A stretch of DNA of 64,000 nucleotides from Demequina sp. NBRC 110055 (GCF_002090135.1 NZ_BBRL01000005.1:180780-244779); one strand, 5' to 3'; positions 19,226 to 28,524 are shown, counted from the stretch's first letter. The notes: a model not told the origin generated them from the letters alone. Program-made: numbers and translations.

Positions 19226-19621
19226 ATGCCCACACCTATCGTCGTCAGCGCTGTGGTCCTTCGCGATGCCGAGGGCCGTGTCCTCACGGTCCGCAAGCGC
19301 GGCACCGAGCTGTTCATGTTCCCCGGCGGCAAGCACGAGCCGGGGGAGAGCGCAGCCCAGGCCGCCGTCCGCGAGACGCACGAGGAGCTGGGAGTCGAGC
19401 TTGAGCCGGCGCTTCTTACGCCGCTCGGCACCTTCGTGGCCGCCGCCGCGAACGAGGATGGATACGAGGTCCACGCCGACGTTTTCGCGCACCCGCCTGT
19501 CGTCATCGGCGAACCGCTCGCGGAGATCGAGGAACTGCGCTGGGTCGCCCCGGACGCGCCCACCGTCCCTCTCGCGCCTCTCCTGCGCGACCACGTTTTC
19601 CCCGTGCTCGCCGCGCAGTAG
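19226..19621 (+). CDS. Nudix hydrolase (MutT-like)
   Basis: 131 residues from ATG 19226 with GAGAGGG upstream. The Nudix box is complete: GGKHEPGESAAQAAVRETHE followed by ELGV, carrying the REXXEE metal-binding glutamates. Upstream strands read VSAVVLRDAEGRVLTVRKRG and FMFPGGK, and downstream IEELRWVAPD. Such proteins hydrolyse nucleoside diphosphates linked to another moiety, for example oxidised dNTPs or NDP-sugars. The substrate cannot be assigned. It is 50 bases from the divergent SRAP gene, also a DNA-damage protein, so a shared genome-maintenance role is possible. Confidence 0.88.
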   Translation: MPTPIVVSAVVLRDAEGRVLTVRKRGTELFMFPGGKHEPGESAAQAAVRETHEELGVELEPALLTPLGTFVAAAANEDGYEVHADVFAHPPVVIGEPLAEIEELRWVAPDAPTVPLAPLLRDHVFPVLAAQ

Positions 19622-19694
19622 AGATCCGCCGGTTTTCCCCAGGGAAACCGCTTCCGGTGGCAGGCTCGCGCCCGCGCGGCTACGTTCGGAGACC

Positions 19695-20921
19695 ATGACG
19701 GCCGAGCCGGTCACTCGTATCGAGTCCGACGTGCGGCGCCGCATCCGGGAGTCCGGCATGGACCCCGCCCGCGACGTCGCCGGCGTTCGCGCGCTGGTGA
19801 TGGAGGAACTCGCGGCCTGGGATCGCCGCGCGCTCGCGGGCAGCGAGGTGCCGGTGGCCGATGCCGCGGGCACCGCCAAAGCCGTCCTCGACAACGTCGC
19901 GGGGCTGGGCCCGCTGCAGCGCTATCTCGATGACCCGGAAGTCGAGGAGATCTGGCTCAATTCTCCGTCGCAGGTGTTTGTGAGCAGGCGCGGCGCGGCC
20001 GAACTCACCACGACGGTGCTCACACAGCCGCAAGTTGAGGACCTTGTCGAGCGGATGCTTGCGAGCAGCGGTCGCCGCCTCGACCTCAGCAGCCCTTTCG
20101 TCGACGCGACCCTGCCGGGCGGCGAGCGCCTCCACGTCGTCATTCCGGATGTCACCCATAGGCATTGGGCCGTCAACATCCGCAAGTTCATCGTGCGAGC
20201 AAGCCACGTGGACGACATGGTCGAGTTGGGCTCGCTCACGCGTCAGGCCGCGACGTTCCTCTCCGCGGCGGTCGAGGCGGGCCTGAACACTGTGGTGTCG
20301 GGAGCGACGCAGGCGGGCAAGACCACCATGGTCAACGCGCTCGCGGGGGCGATCCCGCCGCGCGAGCGCGTCGTGTCGTGCGAAGAGGTCTTCGAACTGC
20401 GCCTGCCCGGCCGTGACTGGGTGGCGCTCCAGTGCCGCCAGCCCTCGCTTGAGGGCACGGGTGAGATTCCGCTGCGACGCCTCGTGAAGGAGGCGCTGAG
20501 GATGCGCCCCAGTCGCATCATCGTGGGCGAGGTACGCGAGGCCGAGGCGCTCGACATGCTCGTGGCACTGAACGCGGGTCTTCCAGGCATGTCGACCATC
20601 CACGCTAACTCGGCGCGCGACGCCATCGTCAAAATGTGCACCCTGCCGCTACTCGCAGGCGAAAACGTGTCGGACCGGTTCGTGGTGCCCACCGTGGCAT
20701 CGGCCCTCGACCTCGTGGTGCACCTCGACATGGACGCCCGCGGTGCACGGCGGGTGCGCGAGATCGTGGGCGTGACGGGCAGGGTCGAAAACGGTGTGGT
20801 CGAGACCGCCGATCTGTTCGCTCATGACGGTGAGCGCCTGGTGCGCGCGGGCGGCTTCCCGCCGGGCGAGGAGCGCTTCGTTCGCGCCGGTTTCCGCGTC
20901 GAGGACCTCCTGGGGATCTGA
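19695..20921 (+). CDS. tadA: tad pilus secretion ATPase (TadA/CpaF)
   Basis: 408 residues. A VirB11-type ATPase that powers assembly of Flp/Tad pili at the inner membrane face. Walker A is GATQAGKTT with Lys209. The Asp box (SCEEVFELRLPGRDW), Walker B (RPSRIIVGEVREAEALDML) and His box (MSTIHANSARDAI) follow. The N-terminal domain has GLGPLQRYLDDPEVEEIWLN. The start is ATG 19695. TACGTT at 19681-19686 could be a -10 box, giving a nearly leaderless message. In many actinobacteria a CpaE/Ssd-like gene precedes tadA; here a Nudix gene does, and no CpaE is in the window. TadB starts two bases after the stop. Confidence 0.92.
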   Translation: MTAEPVTRIESDVRRRIRESGMDPARDVAGVRALVMEELAAWDRRALAGSEVPVADAAGTAKAVLDNVAGLGPLQRYLDDPEVEEIWLNSPSQVFVSRRGAAELTTTVLTQPQVEDLVERMLASSGRRLDLSSPFVDATLPGGERLHVVIPDVTHRHWAVNIRKFIVRASHVDDMVELGSLTRQAATFLSAAVEAGLNTVVSGATQAGKTTMVNALAGAIPPRERVVSCEEVFELRLPGRDWVALQCRQPSLEGTGEIPLRRLVKEALRMRPSRIIVGEVREAEALDMLVALNAGLPGMSTIHANSARDAIVKMCTLPLLAGENVSDRFVVPTVASALDLVVHLDMDARGARRVREIVGVTGRVENGVVETADLFAHDGERLVRAGGFPPGEERFVRAGFRVEDLLGI

Positions 20922-20923
20922 TC

Positions 20924-21781
20924 ATGGGCGCGCTGTGGGGACTCGTCGCGGGGCTGGGAGTCTTCATGGTGTGGTGGTCCTTCTGGGCGCCGCCACTTGA
21001 GCCACGGCGGGCACCGGCCTGGCACGCGTCGCTCGGCGACCGGCTCGTGCAGGCCGGCGCGGGTGCCGTGACGCCCGGAGCGCTGATCGCTACCGCGGCG
21101 GGACTCGGGCTGGTCGTCGCGCTGCTCATCACAAGCCTGTCCGGCTCGGCCGTGGTGGGCATCGGACTAGGAGTCCTCGCCGCCCGCGGTCCCTTCGCCC
21201 TCGTGGGGATGCGGGCGCGTCAGCGTGCGGACGAGTCGCGCCGACTGTGGCCCGACGTCGTCGATTCCCTCGCCTCGGGCGTACGAGCGGGTCTGACGCT
21301 GCCCGAGGCGGTCGCCCAGGTCGGCACGCGAGGACCCGATGCGCTGCGCGAGCCGTTCGTCCTGTTCGGGGAGGACTATCGTGCATCCGGCCGCTTCCAC
21401 GACAGCCTTGACCTGCTGAAGGCGCGTCTAGCCGACCCGGTTGCGGATCGCATCGTCGAGACCCTCAGGCTCACGCGTGAGGTGGGCGGCACGGATCTGG
21501 GGCAGACCCTGCGCACGCTGGCAGAGTTCTTGAGGGCTGATGCTCGGGTGAGGGGAGAGATCGCGGCTCGCCAGAGTTGGACCGTCAATGCGGCACGACT
21601 TGCTGCGGCGGCACCGTGGGTGGTCCTCGCGATGCTCTCCTTCCGCGGCCAGAGCCTCGCGGCGTACAACTCGGCCGCGGGAGTCACGGTGGTGATCGCC
21701 GGAGCCGCCGCCACCGTGGTCGCGTACCGCCTCATGGTCCGGGCCGGACGACTCACGTCGGAAGAGCGGGTGCTGCGATGA
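20924..21781 (+). CDS. tadB: tad pilus inner-membrane platform protein (TadB)
   Basis: 285 residues. N-terminal hydrophobic segments (about 1-20 and 50-95), a cytoplasmic T2SSF/GspF domain (about 105-215: WPDVVDSLASGVRAGLTLPEAV, RLTREVGGTDLGQTLRTLAEFL), then two C-terminal membrane helices. It forms the platform that couples the TadA ATPase to pilin extraction. It lies between tadA and tadC, with the stop overlapping the tadC ATG (ATGA). Confidence 0.88.
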   Translation: MGALWGLVAGLGVFMVWWSFWAPPLEPRRAPAWHASLGDRLVQAGAGAVTPGALIATAAGLGLVVALLITSLSGSAVVGIGLGVLAARGPFALVGMRARQRADESRRLWPDVVDSLASGVRAGLTLPEAVAQVGTRGPDALREPFVLFGEDYRASGRFHDSLDLLKARLADPVADRIVETLRLTREVGGTDLGQTLRTLAEFLRADARVRGEIAARQSWTVNAARLAAAAPWVVLAMLSFRGQSLAAYNSAAGVTVVIAGAAATVVAYRLMVRAGRLTSEERVLR

Positions 21782-22701
21782 TGTGGCAGGCGATCGCGGT
21801 GGGGCTGGGATTCGGAGCGGGCGTCGCGCTCATCGCGGCATGGGTGCGCGCTCGCAGGCCCAGCCTTGCTCTCCGTATCGCCCCCTACGTGCGCGCGTCG
21901 ACGGCGGACGAGATCCGGCGGCGCTCGGTGACGGTCTCCCCGCTGCCGACGTTGGAGCGGATTCTCGCCCCTATGGTCCGCGACGGGGTGCGTCTCCTGG
22001 AACGGTACGGCTCGCCGTCGGACCAGCTGCGACGCCGCTTGCGCAGATCAGGCGCGACGACCACGGTGGAGCAATTCCGGGCACAGCAGGTGATCTGGGG
22101 CATCGCCGGCCTGCTGGCGGGGCTTGCCCTGGCGTTGCTTCTCGCTGCGGCGCGGGGAGCGTCCGTCGTCTCGCTCACGATCCTCGTCGTGGTGGCTGCC
22201 GCGGGCGCGATGCTCGCCCGCGACGCGTGGCTCACGCGCGCGATCAAGAAGCGTGAGCGCCGCCTGTTGGCCGAACTTCCCACGGTGGCCGAGATGCTTG
22301 CGCTTGCCGTCGGTGCCGGGGAGAGTGCCGTCGCGGCATTGGATCGCGTCGCGCGCCTCACGCATGGGGCTATGTCGGAAGAGCTCGCGAAGGCCCTGGG
22401 TGAGGTTCGCGCGGGGGCGCGTCTGCCGGCGGCGTTGACGGGCATGGCCGAGGCGACTGAACTTCCCGCCATGACCCGCTTCGCCGAGGGCATCGCGACG
22501 GCCGTGGAACGCGGCACGCCCCTGGGCCAGGTGCTCCGCGCTCAGGCGGCCGACGTGCGTTCGCGCGGGCACGAGGCGCTCATGGAAGAGGGAGGCAAAC
22601 GGGAGATCGCGATGCTGGTCCCCGTCGTGTTCATCATCTTGCCCATCACGGTTCTTTTTGCGGTGTTTCCGGGCCTGATGACTCTCAGGTGGGGGCTGTA
22701 A
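21778..22701 (+). CDS. tadC: tad pilus inner-membrane platform protein (TadC)
   Basis: 307 residues from ATG 21778 (a second in-frame ATG follows directly). It shows the same GspF-type layout as TadB: an N-terminal helix, a helix pair near 100-145, a cytoplasmic domain (LLAELPTVAEMLALAVGAGESA, ATELPAMTRFAEGIATAVERG), and a C-terminal helix (VPVVFIILPITVLFAVFPGL). The C-terminal part with MEEGGKREIAMLVPVVF is typical of TadC. It partners with TadB in the pilus base. The next gene is 36 bases on, with its own strong ribosome binding site. Confidence 0.87.
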   Translation: MMWQAIAVGLGFGAGVALIAAWVRARRPSLALRIAPYVRASTADEIRRRSVTVSPLPTLERILAPMVRDGVRLLERYGSPSDQLRRRLRRSGATTTVEQFRAQQVIWGIAGLLAGLALALLLAAARGASVVSLTILVVVAAAGAMLARDAWLTRAIKKRERRLLAELPTVAEMLALAVGAGESAVAALDRVARLTHGAMSEELAKALGEVRAGARLPAALTGMAEATELPAMTRFAEGIATAVERGTPLGQVLRAQAADVRSRGHEALMEEGGKREIAMLVPVVFIILPITVLFAVFPGLMTLRWGL

Positions 22702-22737
22702 GCGGAAGTCACACACGAAAGAGAAAAGGGGAGGAAG

Positions 22738-22926
22738 ATGAAGAAGAAGTGGATGGAAGCGATCGCCGCCCGCGTGGCGGACATGCGCGATGATCGCGGC
22801 GATGTGCCCGGCTGGGTGTTGATCACACTCATGACGGCTGGGCTCGTGGCCGTGATCTGGGCGATCGCAGAGCCGACGTTCGCGGGCCTGTTCGATGATG
22901 CGATCGACGGCGTCACCGGGGGCTGA
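22738..22926 (+). CDS. small Flp-pilin-like protein
   Basis: 62 residues with GGGGAGGAAG before the ATG, the strongest site in the locus, as expected for the abundant subunit. A basic N-terminus (KKKW) and acidic stretch MRDDRGD precede one hydrophobic helix (about 26-45). Position after tadC and size match the Flp pilin. Flp prepilins are normally cut after Gly with Glu-Tyr at +5/+6. Here the sequence after DRG is DVPGW, so the glutamate is absent. It may be a pilin with a diverged processing site, or a small membrane assembly protein. Confidence 0.65.
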   Translation: MKKKWMEAIAARVADMRDDRGDVPGWVLITLMTAGLVAVIWAIAEPTFAGLFDDAIDGVTGG

Positions 22927-23296
22927 CCTTCGCGACGACCGTGGCAGCGCTCCCGCAGAGTTCGTCATGATCGGCACCCTCGTGGTGCTGCTCGCGCTCG
23001 CGTTGCTCCAGGTGGTCCTGGCGCTGCACGTGCGCAACACCTTGATCTCGAGCGCGCACGAGGGCGCACGCCATGCCGCCACCGCGGACCGGGAGCCCGC
23101 CGACGGCGCAGACCGCGCGTTGGAGGTCGCGCACCAGTCATTGCCGGGTGTGGAGGTGCGCGCCGACGGCGCAACGGTGAGTATCGACGGCGCCGAGGGG
23201 GTTCGCGTGACGCTGAGTGCCCCGGTGCCCGTGATCGGCACCTGGGGGATGGGGGACATGACCGTCGAGGCGCGGGCGCTCGAGGAGGGGCGCTAA
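22895..23296 (+). CDS. TadE-family pseudopilin
   Basis: 133 residues from ATG 22895, overlapping the preceding small gene by 32 bases; ATG 22898 is an alternative. The N-terminus carries DDRGSAPAEFVMIG: Gly followed by SAPAE, the prepilin-peptidase site with Glu at +5 and Phe at +6, then a hydrophobic helix LVVLLALALLQVVLAL. The rest is a TadE-like domain with NTLISSAHEGARHAA. TadE proteins are minor pilins needed for Flp fibre formation. Processing needs a TadV/CpaA peptidase, which is not in this window. Confidence 0.8.
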   Translation: MMRSTASPGADLRDDRGSAPAEFVMIGTLVVLLALALLQVVLALHVRNTLISSAHEGARHAATADREPADGADRALEVAHQSLPGVEVRADGATVSIDGAEGVRVTLSAPVPVIGTWGMGDMTVEARALEEGR

Positions 23297-23790
23297 TGGC
23301 GAGCCCTCGCGACGGCCTGCTTTCCCGAGTGCGCCGCCGCACTACGTCGGACGAGGGCTCCGCCCTCGTCGAGTTCCTCGGCGTCACCGTGCTCGTGATG
23401 ATTCCGCTCGTCTACCTTGTGGTCGCGTTGTCGCACGTGCAGGCGGGCTTGTACGCGACCGAGGCGGCCGCGCGTACCGCCGCCAGGGCCGCCGCCACGA
23501 GCGGAGTGGACGCGCTGATCGCCGGGGACAGTCGCGAGGGCGCTTGGCGCGAGGCGAGTGCCCATGCGGAAGCCGCGACCCACGTGGTGGCCGAGGACTT
23601 CGGCGTGGGCGCCCTCGACGTCAGCCTCGCGTGCGAGGGGGAGTGCCTGAGCCCGGGCTCGGTGGTGGTCGCGGACGTCACGGGCGATGTCTCGCTTCCC
23701 GGGGTGCCGGCGGCCGTGCTTGAGGTGACGCCGTTGTCGGTCACGCTCACGGCCCGTGGCGCCTCACCGATCGATGGGGTGGGGCCGTGA
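23296..23790 (+). CDS. second TadE/TadF-like pseudopilin
   Basis: 164 residues; its ATG shares an A with the stop of the preceding gene (TAATG). DEGSALVEFLGVTVLVMIPLVYLVVAL gives the same prepilin site (Gly then SALVE, Phe at +6) and helix as the preceding gene. The mature part has LYATEAAARTAARAAATSG and a CEGEC pair that may form a disulfide. Likely a minor pilin (TadF position). It is the second of three consecutive genes sharing this N-terminal architecture. Confidence 0.78.
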   Translation: MASPRDGLLSRVRRRTTSDEGSALVEFLGVTVLVMIPLVYLVVALSHVQAGLYATEAAARTAARAAATSGVDALIAGDSREGAWREASAHAEAATHVVAEDFGVGALDVSLACEGECLSPGSVVVADVTGDVSLPGVPAAVLEVTPLSVTLTARGASPIDGVGP

Positions 23791-24251
23791 CGCCCGCACG
23801 CTCGTCGAGGCTGTCCGAGCACTGGCGCGACGACGAGGGCTCGATGGCGGTGTGGTCACTCGGGTGGATCGTGGTCATCGCGCTCGCGGTCTTTGTCGTG
23901 GCCAGCGCGACCCAGGTGCACCTCGAGCGGCTGAGGCTTATCACCCTTGCTGATGAGGTTGCCTTGGCGGCGGCCGATGCCGTGGATGGCCCCTCGTATT
24001 ACGGGAGTGGGGCCGCGGTGATCGCCCTCGACGATGAGGCCGTGCGGGCGCACGCCGCGAGCCGCCTTGCGGCCGATCCCTCCCGTCCCTGGATCACTGA
24101 GGTCAGCCTGATCGACGCGTCCGGGTCCGACGGCCAGTCCGCCCGCATCGTCCTGGGTCGCACCGTGCATCTGCCGTGGCGCATCGACGCGCTCGCGCCC
24201 TGGAGCGACGGCATCGCCATCACTGCGACCGCGACCGCCAGGGCGAGTTAG
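23787..24251 (+). CDS. TadG-like (Flp pilus assembly) protein
   Basis: 154 residues from GTG 23787, overlapping the preceding stop (GTGA). DEGSMAVWSLGWIVVIALAVFVVAS resembles the TadE/TadG N-terminal helix, but Trp replaces the +5/+6 Glu-Phe, so peptidase cleavage is doubtful. It looks like the short TadG-type protein that ends many actinobacterial tad loci. It is membrane-tethered, with most of the protein outside. Nothing further of the pilus system follows. Confidence 0.7.
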   Translation: MTPARSSRLSEHWRDDEGSMAVWSLGWIVVIALAVFVVASATQVHLERLRLITLADEVALAAADAVDGPSYYGSGAAVIALDDEAVRAHAASRLAADPSRPWITEVSLIDASGSDGQSARIVLGRTVHLPWRIDALAPWSDGIAITATATARAS

Positions 24252-24297
24252 GTCCACCGCGAGGACTTTCGCTTCCTTGGGTCCGCGCGTAGTCTCA

Positions 24298-24342
24298 GCC
24301 GCACACGGGGGACCGCGGGGCAAGGACGTGCCGCACACGGGG
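24298..24342 (+). repeat. direct repeat GCCGCACACGGGG, two copies 32 bases apart
   Basis: Exact 13-base copies at 24298-24310 and 24330-24342, in the 152-base gap between the tad locus and the Excalibur gene. It may be a regulator site for the downstream gene. I see no clear promoter boxes. Confidence 0.4.
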
Positions 24343-24403
24343 AGCGGTGGAGCTCTCTGTGAGTCCCCCATGTGATGCGTCTTCAAGTCTGAGGGGACTG
24401 AGC

Positions 24404-25018
24404 ATGAGTATCAAGAGTGCCTTTGCGCGCCGTTCTGTTGTAATTCCGACCGCTGTCGGTGTCGCCGCATTTGTGGCTGGGGTGATCGTCGCCCCCAGTG
24501 GCGATGTGACGGCATCGCCCGAGTACACGGCGCTGGAGGATCGGGTCGCGCAACTCGACGGCGATCTCACTTCAGCGCAGGCCGCCCTGGCGGATGAGCG
24601 GGAAGCTGCGGCGGATCTGGCTGCGGACATTGAGGCCGTGGATGAACTCAGGGCCGAGATTTCCGCGCTTGAGGGCGCCGCCGCCGATGCGGAGGCCCAA
24701 GACGCTGCGATCGATGCTCTCGAGGCGCAGCTCGATGACGCGGCGGTATGGGAGGGGCGCGCGGGCGATCTTGAGTTGCAGGTGGCGGCGCTCGAGGAGG
24801 ATCTCGAGCAAGCGCTACAGCGAGCCGACGAGGCTGAGGCCGCCGCTGTGGTGACGCAGGCGACCACCAAGGAGTCGGCGACGGCCAGCTCCGGTACGGA
24901 CCAGCGATACCCGTATTGCAAGGATCTTCCCTCGGGCTATGGCCCCTATGTGAAGGGCGTCGATCCCGAGTACGACTGGTACCGCGACAACGATGGTGAC
25001 GGGGTGGTCTGCGAGTAG
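24404..25018 (+). CDS. membrane-anchored coiled-coil protein with Excalibur domain
   Basis: 204 residues from ATG 24404 (GAGGGGACTGAG upstream; the open frame extends further but without a site). A membrane helix (about 14-30) is followed by a long acidic coiled coil (about 38-150, repeated LEDxxAQLxxxL-type heptads rich in Ala/Glu/Asp). A short Ser/Thr linker leads to a C-terminal Excalibur domain: [17 protein letters not shown] and [10 protein letters not shown], with the DxDxDGxxCE calcium-binding loop and two cysteines. Such proteins are exposed at the wall and resemble domains found with surface nucleases. The function is not known. Confidence 0.8.
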   Translation: MSIKSAFARRSVVIPTAVGVAAFVAGVIVAPSGDVTASPEYTALEDRVAQLDGDLTSAQAALADEREAAADLAADIEAVDELRAEISALEGAAADAEAQDAAIDALEAQLDDAAVWEGRAGDLELQVAALEEDLEQALQRADEAEAAAVVTQATTKESATASSGTDQRYPYCKDLPSGYGPYVKGVDPEYDWYRDNDGDGVVCE

Positions 25019-25099
25019 GTCCTGGCGTAGCTCTCGCGCCTCTCCCGTGACCCCGGCGAGCGCCGCGCGCGGTCGCATCCGCCGCCGGCCGTCCGGAAC

Positions 25100-25113
25100 G
25101 GGACCTTCGGCCC
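25100..25113 (+). promoter_or_regulatory. DosR-like box upstream of pflB (GGGACCTTCGGCCC)
   Basis: GGGAC-CTTC-GGCCC has the 5-4-5 structure of the mycobacterial DosR/DevR box (GGGAC-N4-GTCCC), with nine of ten arm positions matching. It lies 99 bases before the pflB start. A weaker copy, GGGCATCCGGGCTC, begins at 25122. The same type of dyad occurs three times before adhE. No DosR-type gene is in the window. Confidence 0.55.
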
Positions 25114-25211
25114 GCGAAAACGGGCATCCGGGCTCGTACTTTCGAAGTGTGGCTCAACGGATGCACCGCGGAGACACCGCCCGCGCCGTTGGGCAGAGGG
25201 AGAAAACCGAC

Positions 25212-27482
25212 ATGACCGCCACCGACCCCCGGACCGCCGAAGACACCATCGCCTACTCCACCGAGTGGCGCGGATTCGAGCGGGGACCTTGGTCAGAGGG
25301 CATCGACGTGCGAGGGTTCCTGCAGGCGAACTACACGCCCTACGAAGGCGACGCCAGCTTCCTCGCCGGTCCCACCGAGCGCACCACCCGCGCCTGGGAA
25401 TCGATCACCGCGATGTTCCCGCAAGAGCGTGAGAAGGGCGTCTACGACGTCGACGCTCACACCCCGTCCACCATTACCTCCCACGCCCCGGGTTACATCC
25501 GCGAGGGCGAGGACGTGATCGTCGGCCTGCAGACCGACGCTCCGCTGAAGCGCGCGATCATGCCCAACGGCGGCTGGCGCATGGTGGCCAAGAGCCTGGA
25601 AACCTACGGCTACCCCGTGGACCCCGAGCTCGAGACGATTTTCTCGACCTACCGCAAGACCCACAACGACGGCGTGTTCGACGTCTACCCCCCGAACGTG
25701 CGCGCCGCCCGCTCCTCCCACATCGTCACCGGCCTGCCCGACGCCTACGGCCGCGGCCGCATCATCGGCGACTACCGCCGCGTGGCGCTGTACGGCGTGG
25801 ACGCCCTCATCGCCGGCAAGAAGCGCGAGCGCGCCCTGCTGGACATGGAGCGCTCCGTCGAGGACGTCATCCGTGACCGCGAGGAGAACTCGGAGCAGAT
25901 CAAAGCGCTGAACGAGCTCAAGGCGATGGCGAAGAGCTACGGCTACGACATCTCCGGCCCTGCCAAGGACTTCCGCGAGGCTGTGCAGTGGCTGTACTTC
26001 GGCTACCTTGCCGCGGTGAAGGAGCAGAACGGCGCCGCGATGTCGCTGGGCCGCACCTCGACGTTCTTGGACGTCTACGCCCAGCGCGACCTCGCCGAGG
26101 GCACGCTGACCGAGACGGACGTGCAGGAGATCGTCGACGACTTCGTCATCAAGCTGCGCATCGTCCGCTTCCTGCGCACCCCCGAGTACGACAACCTGTT
26201 CTCGGGCGACCCGACGTGGGTGACCGAGTCCATCGGCGGCATGGGTGACGACGGCCGCACCCTCGTCACCAAGACCTCGTTCCGCTTCCTCCAGACCCTG
26301 TACAACCTGGGCCCGGCCCCCGAGCCGAACCTCACCGTGTTCTGGAACGTCGCGCTGCCGCAGGGCTTCAAGGACTTCTGCGCGCAGGTGTCGATCGACA
26401 CCTCGTCCATCCAATACGAGTCGGACGACCTGATCCGCTCGCAGTGCGGTGACGACGCGGCCATCGCCTGCTGCGTGTCGGCCATGGAGGTCGGCAAGCA
26501 GATGCAGTTCTTCGGCGCTCGCGTCAACCTCGCCAAGGCGCTGCTGTACGCGATCAACGGCGGCCGCGACGAGGTCTCCGGCAAGCAGGTGTCGCCCGCA
26601 GCGGCACCCATGGCCGGCGAGGTCCTCGACTACGACCAGGTCGTCACGGCCTTCGACAAGACCATGGACTGGCTGGCCGAGACGTACGTCGACGCGCTCA
26701 ACTGCATCCACTACATGCACGACAAGTACGCGTACGAGCGCATCGAGATGGCGCTGCACGACAAGGAGATCCTGCGCACCATGGCCTGCGGCATCGCCGG
26801 CCTGTCGGTCGCGGCTGACTCGCTGTCCGCCATCAAGTACGCCCAGGTGCGCCCCGTGCGCGACGAGACCGGCCTGATCACGGACTACGAGATCACCGGC
26901 GAGTTCCCGACCTACGGCAACGACGACGACCGTGTCGACGCCATCGCCGTGGAGCTCGTGCACCGCTTCATGGACAAGGTCCGCCAGCAGCAGACCTACC
27001 GTGGCGCGAAGCACACGCAGTCGGTGCTGACTATCACCTCGAACGTCGTCTACGGCAAGGCCACGGGCAACACCCCCGACGGCCGCCGTGCCGGCGAGCC
27101 CTTCGCCCCGGGTGCCAACCCGATGAACGGCCGCGACACCCACGGCATCGTCGCCTCCGCCCTGTCGGTCGCGAAGCTGCCCTACGACGACGCCCAGGAC
27201 GGCATCTCGCTCACCACGACCGTGGTGCCCGCGGGGCTCGGCCGCGACAAGCCCGAGCAGGTCAAGAACCTGGTCGGTGTGCTGGACGCCTACGCCATCG
27301 AGCACGGCTTCCACATGAACGTCAACGTGCTCAACCGCGACACCCTCGAGGACGCCATGGAGCACCCCGAGAACTACCCGCAGCTGACCATCCGCGTCTC
27401 GGGATACGCCGTGAACTTCGTGCGGCTCACCCGCGAGCAGCAGCTCGACGTCCTGTCCCGCACGTTCCACGGTTCGCTGTAG
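25212..27482 (+). CDS. pflB: formate C-acetyltransferase (pyruvate formate-lyase)
   Basis: 756 residues from ATG 25212. This oxygen-sensitive glycyl-radical enzyme converts pyruvate and CoA to acetyl-CoA and formate. The catalytic Cys pair is in [10 protein letters not shown] (Cys420, Cys421). The radical site is [11 protein letters not shown] with Gly731, 25 residues from the end. [13 protein letters not shown] and [19 protein letters not shown] are other family blocks. Length matches the true PflB rather than glycerol dehydratase-type relatives. pflA follows after 14 bases. The 193-base leader holds a DosR-like dyad, fitting induction under low oxygen. Confidence 0.97.
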   Translation: MTATDPRTAEDTIAYSTEWRGFERGPWSEGIDVRGFLQANYTPYEGDASFLAGPTERTTRAWESITAMFPQEREKGVYDVDAHTPSTITSHAPGYIREGEDVIVGLQTDAPLKRAIMPNGGWRMVAKSLETYGYPVDPELETIFSTYRKTHNDGVFDVYPPNVRAARSSHIVTGLPDAYGRGRIIGDYRRVALYGVDALIAGKKRERALLDMERSVEDVIRDREENSEQIKALNELKAMAKSYGYDISGPAKDFREAVQWLYFGYLAAVKEQNGAAMSLGRTSTFLDVYAQRDLAEGTLTETDVQEIVDDFVIKLRIVRFLRTPEYDNLFSGDPTWVTESIGGMGDDGRTLVTKTSFRFLQTLYNLGPAPEPNLTVFWNVALPQGFKDFCAQVSIDTSSIQYESDDLIRSQCGDDAAIACCVSAMEVGKQMQFFGARVNLAKALLYAINGGRDEVSGKQVSPAAAPMAGEVLDYDQVVTAFDKTMDWLAETYVDALNCIHYMHDKYAYERIEMALHDKEILRTMACGIAGLSVAADSLSAIKYAQVRPVRDETGLITDYEITGEFPTYGNDDDRVDAIAVELVHRFMDKVRQQQTYRGAKHTQSVLTITSNVVYGKATGNTPDGRRAGEPFAPGANPMNGRDTHGIVASALSVAKLPYDDAQDGISLTTTVVPAGLGRDKPEQVKNLVGVLDAYAIEHGFHMNVNVLNRDTLEDAMEHPENYPQLTIRVSGYAVNFVRLTREQQLDVLSRTFHGSL

Positions 27483-27496
27483 GAGGCGACTGCATC

Positions 27497-28426
27497 ATGA
27501 CCGCCACCGTCCCCGCCCGGGTGGCTGCCGCATCGGCCACGAGCACCGGCACCACGAAGGCCGCCGAGCCCGAGGCCGTCCCCGAGCCCATCACCATCGC
27601 CGGCCCGTCGCTCCCCATCGTGGGAGCGGCGGGGCCGAGCGCCGGCTCCATGCGCGATGCCGACGAGGAGATGCGCCACGGCGTGCGCCACACCAAGGGT
27701 GAGGAGGGCACCATCCACTCGTGGGAGCTCGTCACCGCGGTGGACGGACCCGGCACCCGGCTGACGTACTTCCTGGCCGGCTGCGCTCTGCGCTGCCTGT
27801 ACTGCCACAACCCCGACACGTGGATGATGCGTAATGGGACCAGGGCCACGGCGGACGAGATCCTCACCCGCGTGCGCCGCTACTCCCACGTCCTCAAGGC
27901 CTCCGACGGCGGCCTCACCATCTCCGGCGGCGAGCCGCTGCTGCAGCCCGACTTCGTCGCCCGCATCTTTCGCGGCGCCAAGGAGATGGGCATCCACACG
28001 GCTCTCGACACGTCCGGCTTCCTGGGCGCCCGCGCCTCGAACGAGCTGCTCGCCGACACCGACCTGGTGCTGCTCGACGTAAAGTCGGGCGACCCGGCCA
28101 CCTACAAGAAGGTCACGGGCCGCGCGCTCCAGCCCACGCTCGACTTCGGTCGGCGCCTGTCGGCTCAGGGCGTGAAGATCTGGGTGCGCTACGTGCTGGT
28201 GCCGGGCCTCACCGACGACGCCCACAACGTCGACCTGGTCGCCGACTATCTCGCCGAGCTCGACACCGTTGAGCGCGTCGAGGTGCTGCCTTTCCACCAG
28301 ATGGGCCGCGAGAAGTGGCACGCGCTGAATGAGCCGTACGCGCTCGAGGACACCAAGGCCCCGGAGCCCGCGCTCGTCGCGCGGGTGCGCCGCCAGTTCG
28401 CCGAGCGAGGGCTCACGGTCTACTAG
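27497..28426 (+). CDS. pflA: pyruvate formate-lyase activating enzyme (radical SAM)
   Basis: 309 residues, AGGAGG 14 bases before the ATG. The cluster motif is CALRCLYCHNPDTW (CxxxCxxC) near residue 96, binding the [4Fe-4S] cluster that cleaves SAM to generate the glycyl radical on PflB. SGGEPLLQ is the SAM-binding GGE motif, and LLDVKSGDPATYKKVTG and HQMGREKW are PflA-type blocks. The first 55-60 residues are a low-complexity Ala/Pro/Glu extension that most PflA proteins lack. A start at Met52 (MRDADEEMRHG) would give a standard length, but it has no good ribosome binding site. Confidence 0.95.
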   Translation: MTATVPARVAAASATSTGTTKAAEPEAVPEPITIAGPSLPIVGAAGPSAGSMRDADEEMRHGVRHTKGEEGTIHSWELVTAVDGPGTRLTYFLAGCALRCLYCHNPDTWMMRNGTRATADEILTRVRRYSHVLKASDGGLTISGGEPLLQPDFVARIFRGAKEMGIHTALDTSGFLGARASNELLADTDLVLLDVKSGDPATYKKVTGRALQPTLDFGRRLSAQGVKIWVRYVLVPGLTDDAHNVDLVADYLAELDTVERVEVLPFHQMGREKWHALNEPYALEDTKAPEPALVARVRRQFAERGLTVY

Positions 28427-28428
28427 CA

Positions 28429-28448
28429 GACCCGCCCCGCGGGCGGTC
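28429..28448 (+). terminator. short GC hairpin after pflA
   Basis: CCGCCC (28432-28437) pairs with GGGCGG (28441-28446) over a 3-base loop, extended by GA/TC with one bulged C. It sits three bases after the pflA stop. There is no T-run. Confidence 0.45.
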
Positions 28449-28512
28449 GTCCAGCCGGCCGATGCCACACTCGCCCGTGTCGGGCCGCCTTCCGCCGCGC
28501 TCGCGCTGGCTC

Positions 28513-28518
28513 TAGGCT
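28513..28518 (+). promoter_or_regulatory. -10 box (TAGGCT) of a probably leaderless GGDEF gene
   Basis: TAGGCT ends six bases before the ATG at 28525. There is no Shine-Dalgarno sequence between. This gives the GGDEF gene its own promoter, separate from the pfl genes. Confidence 0.45.
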
Positions 28519-28524
28519 CTGTCC

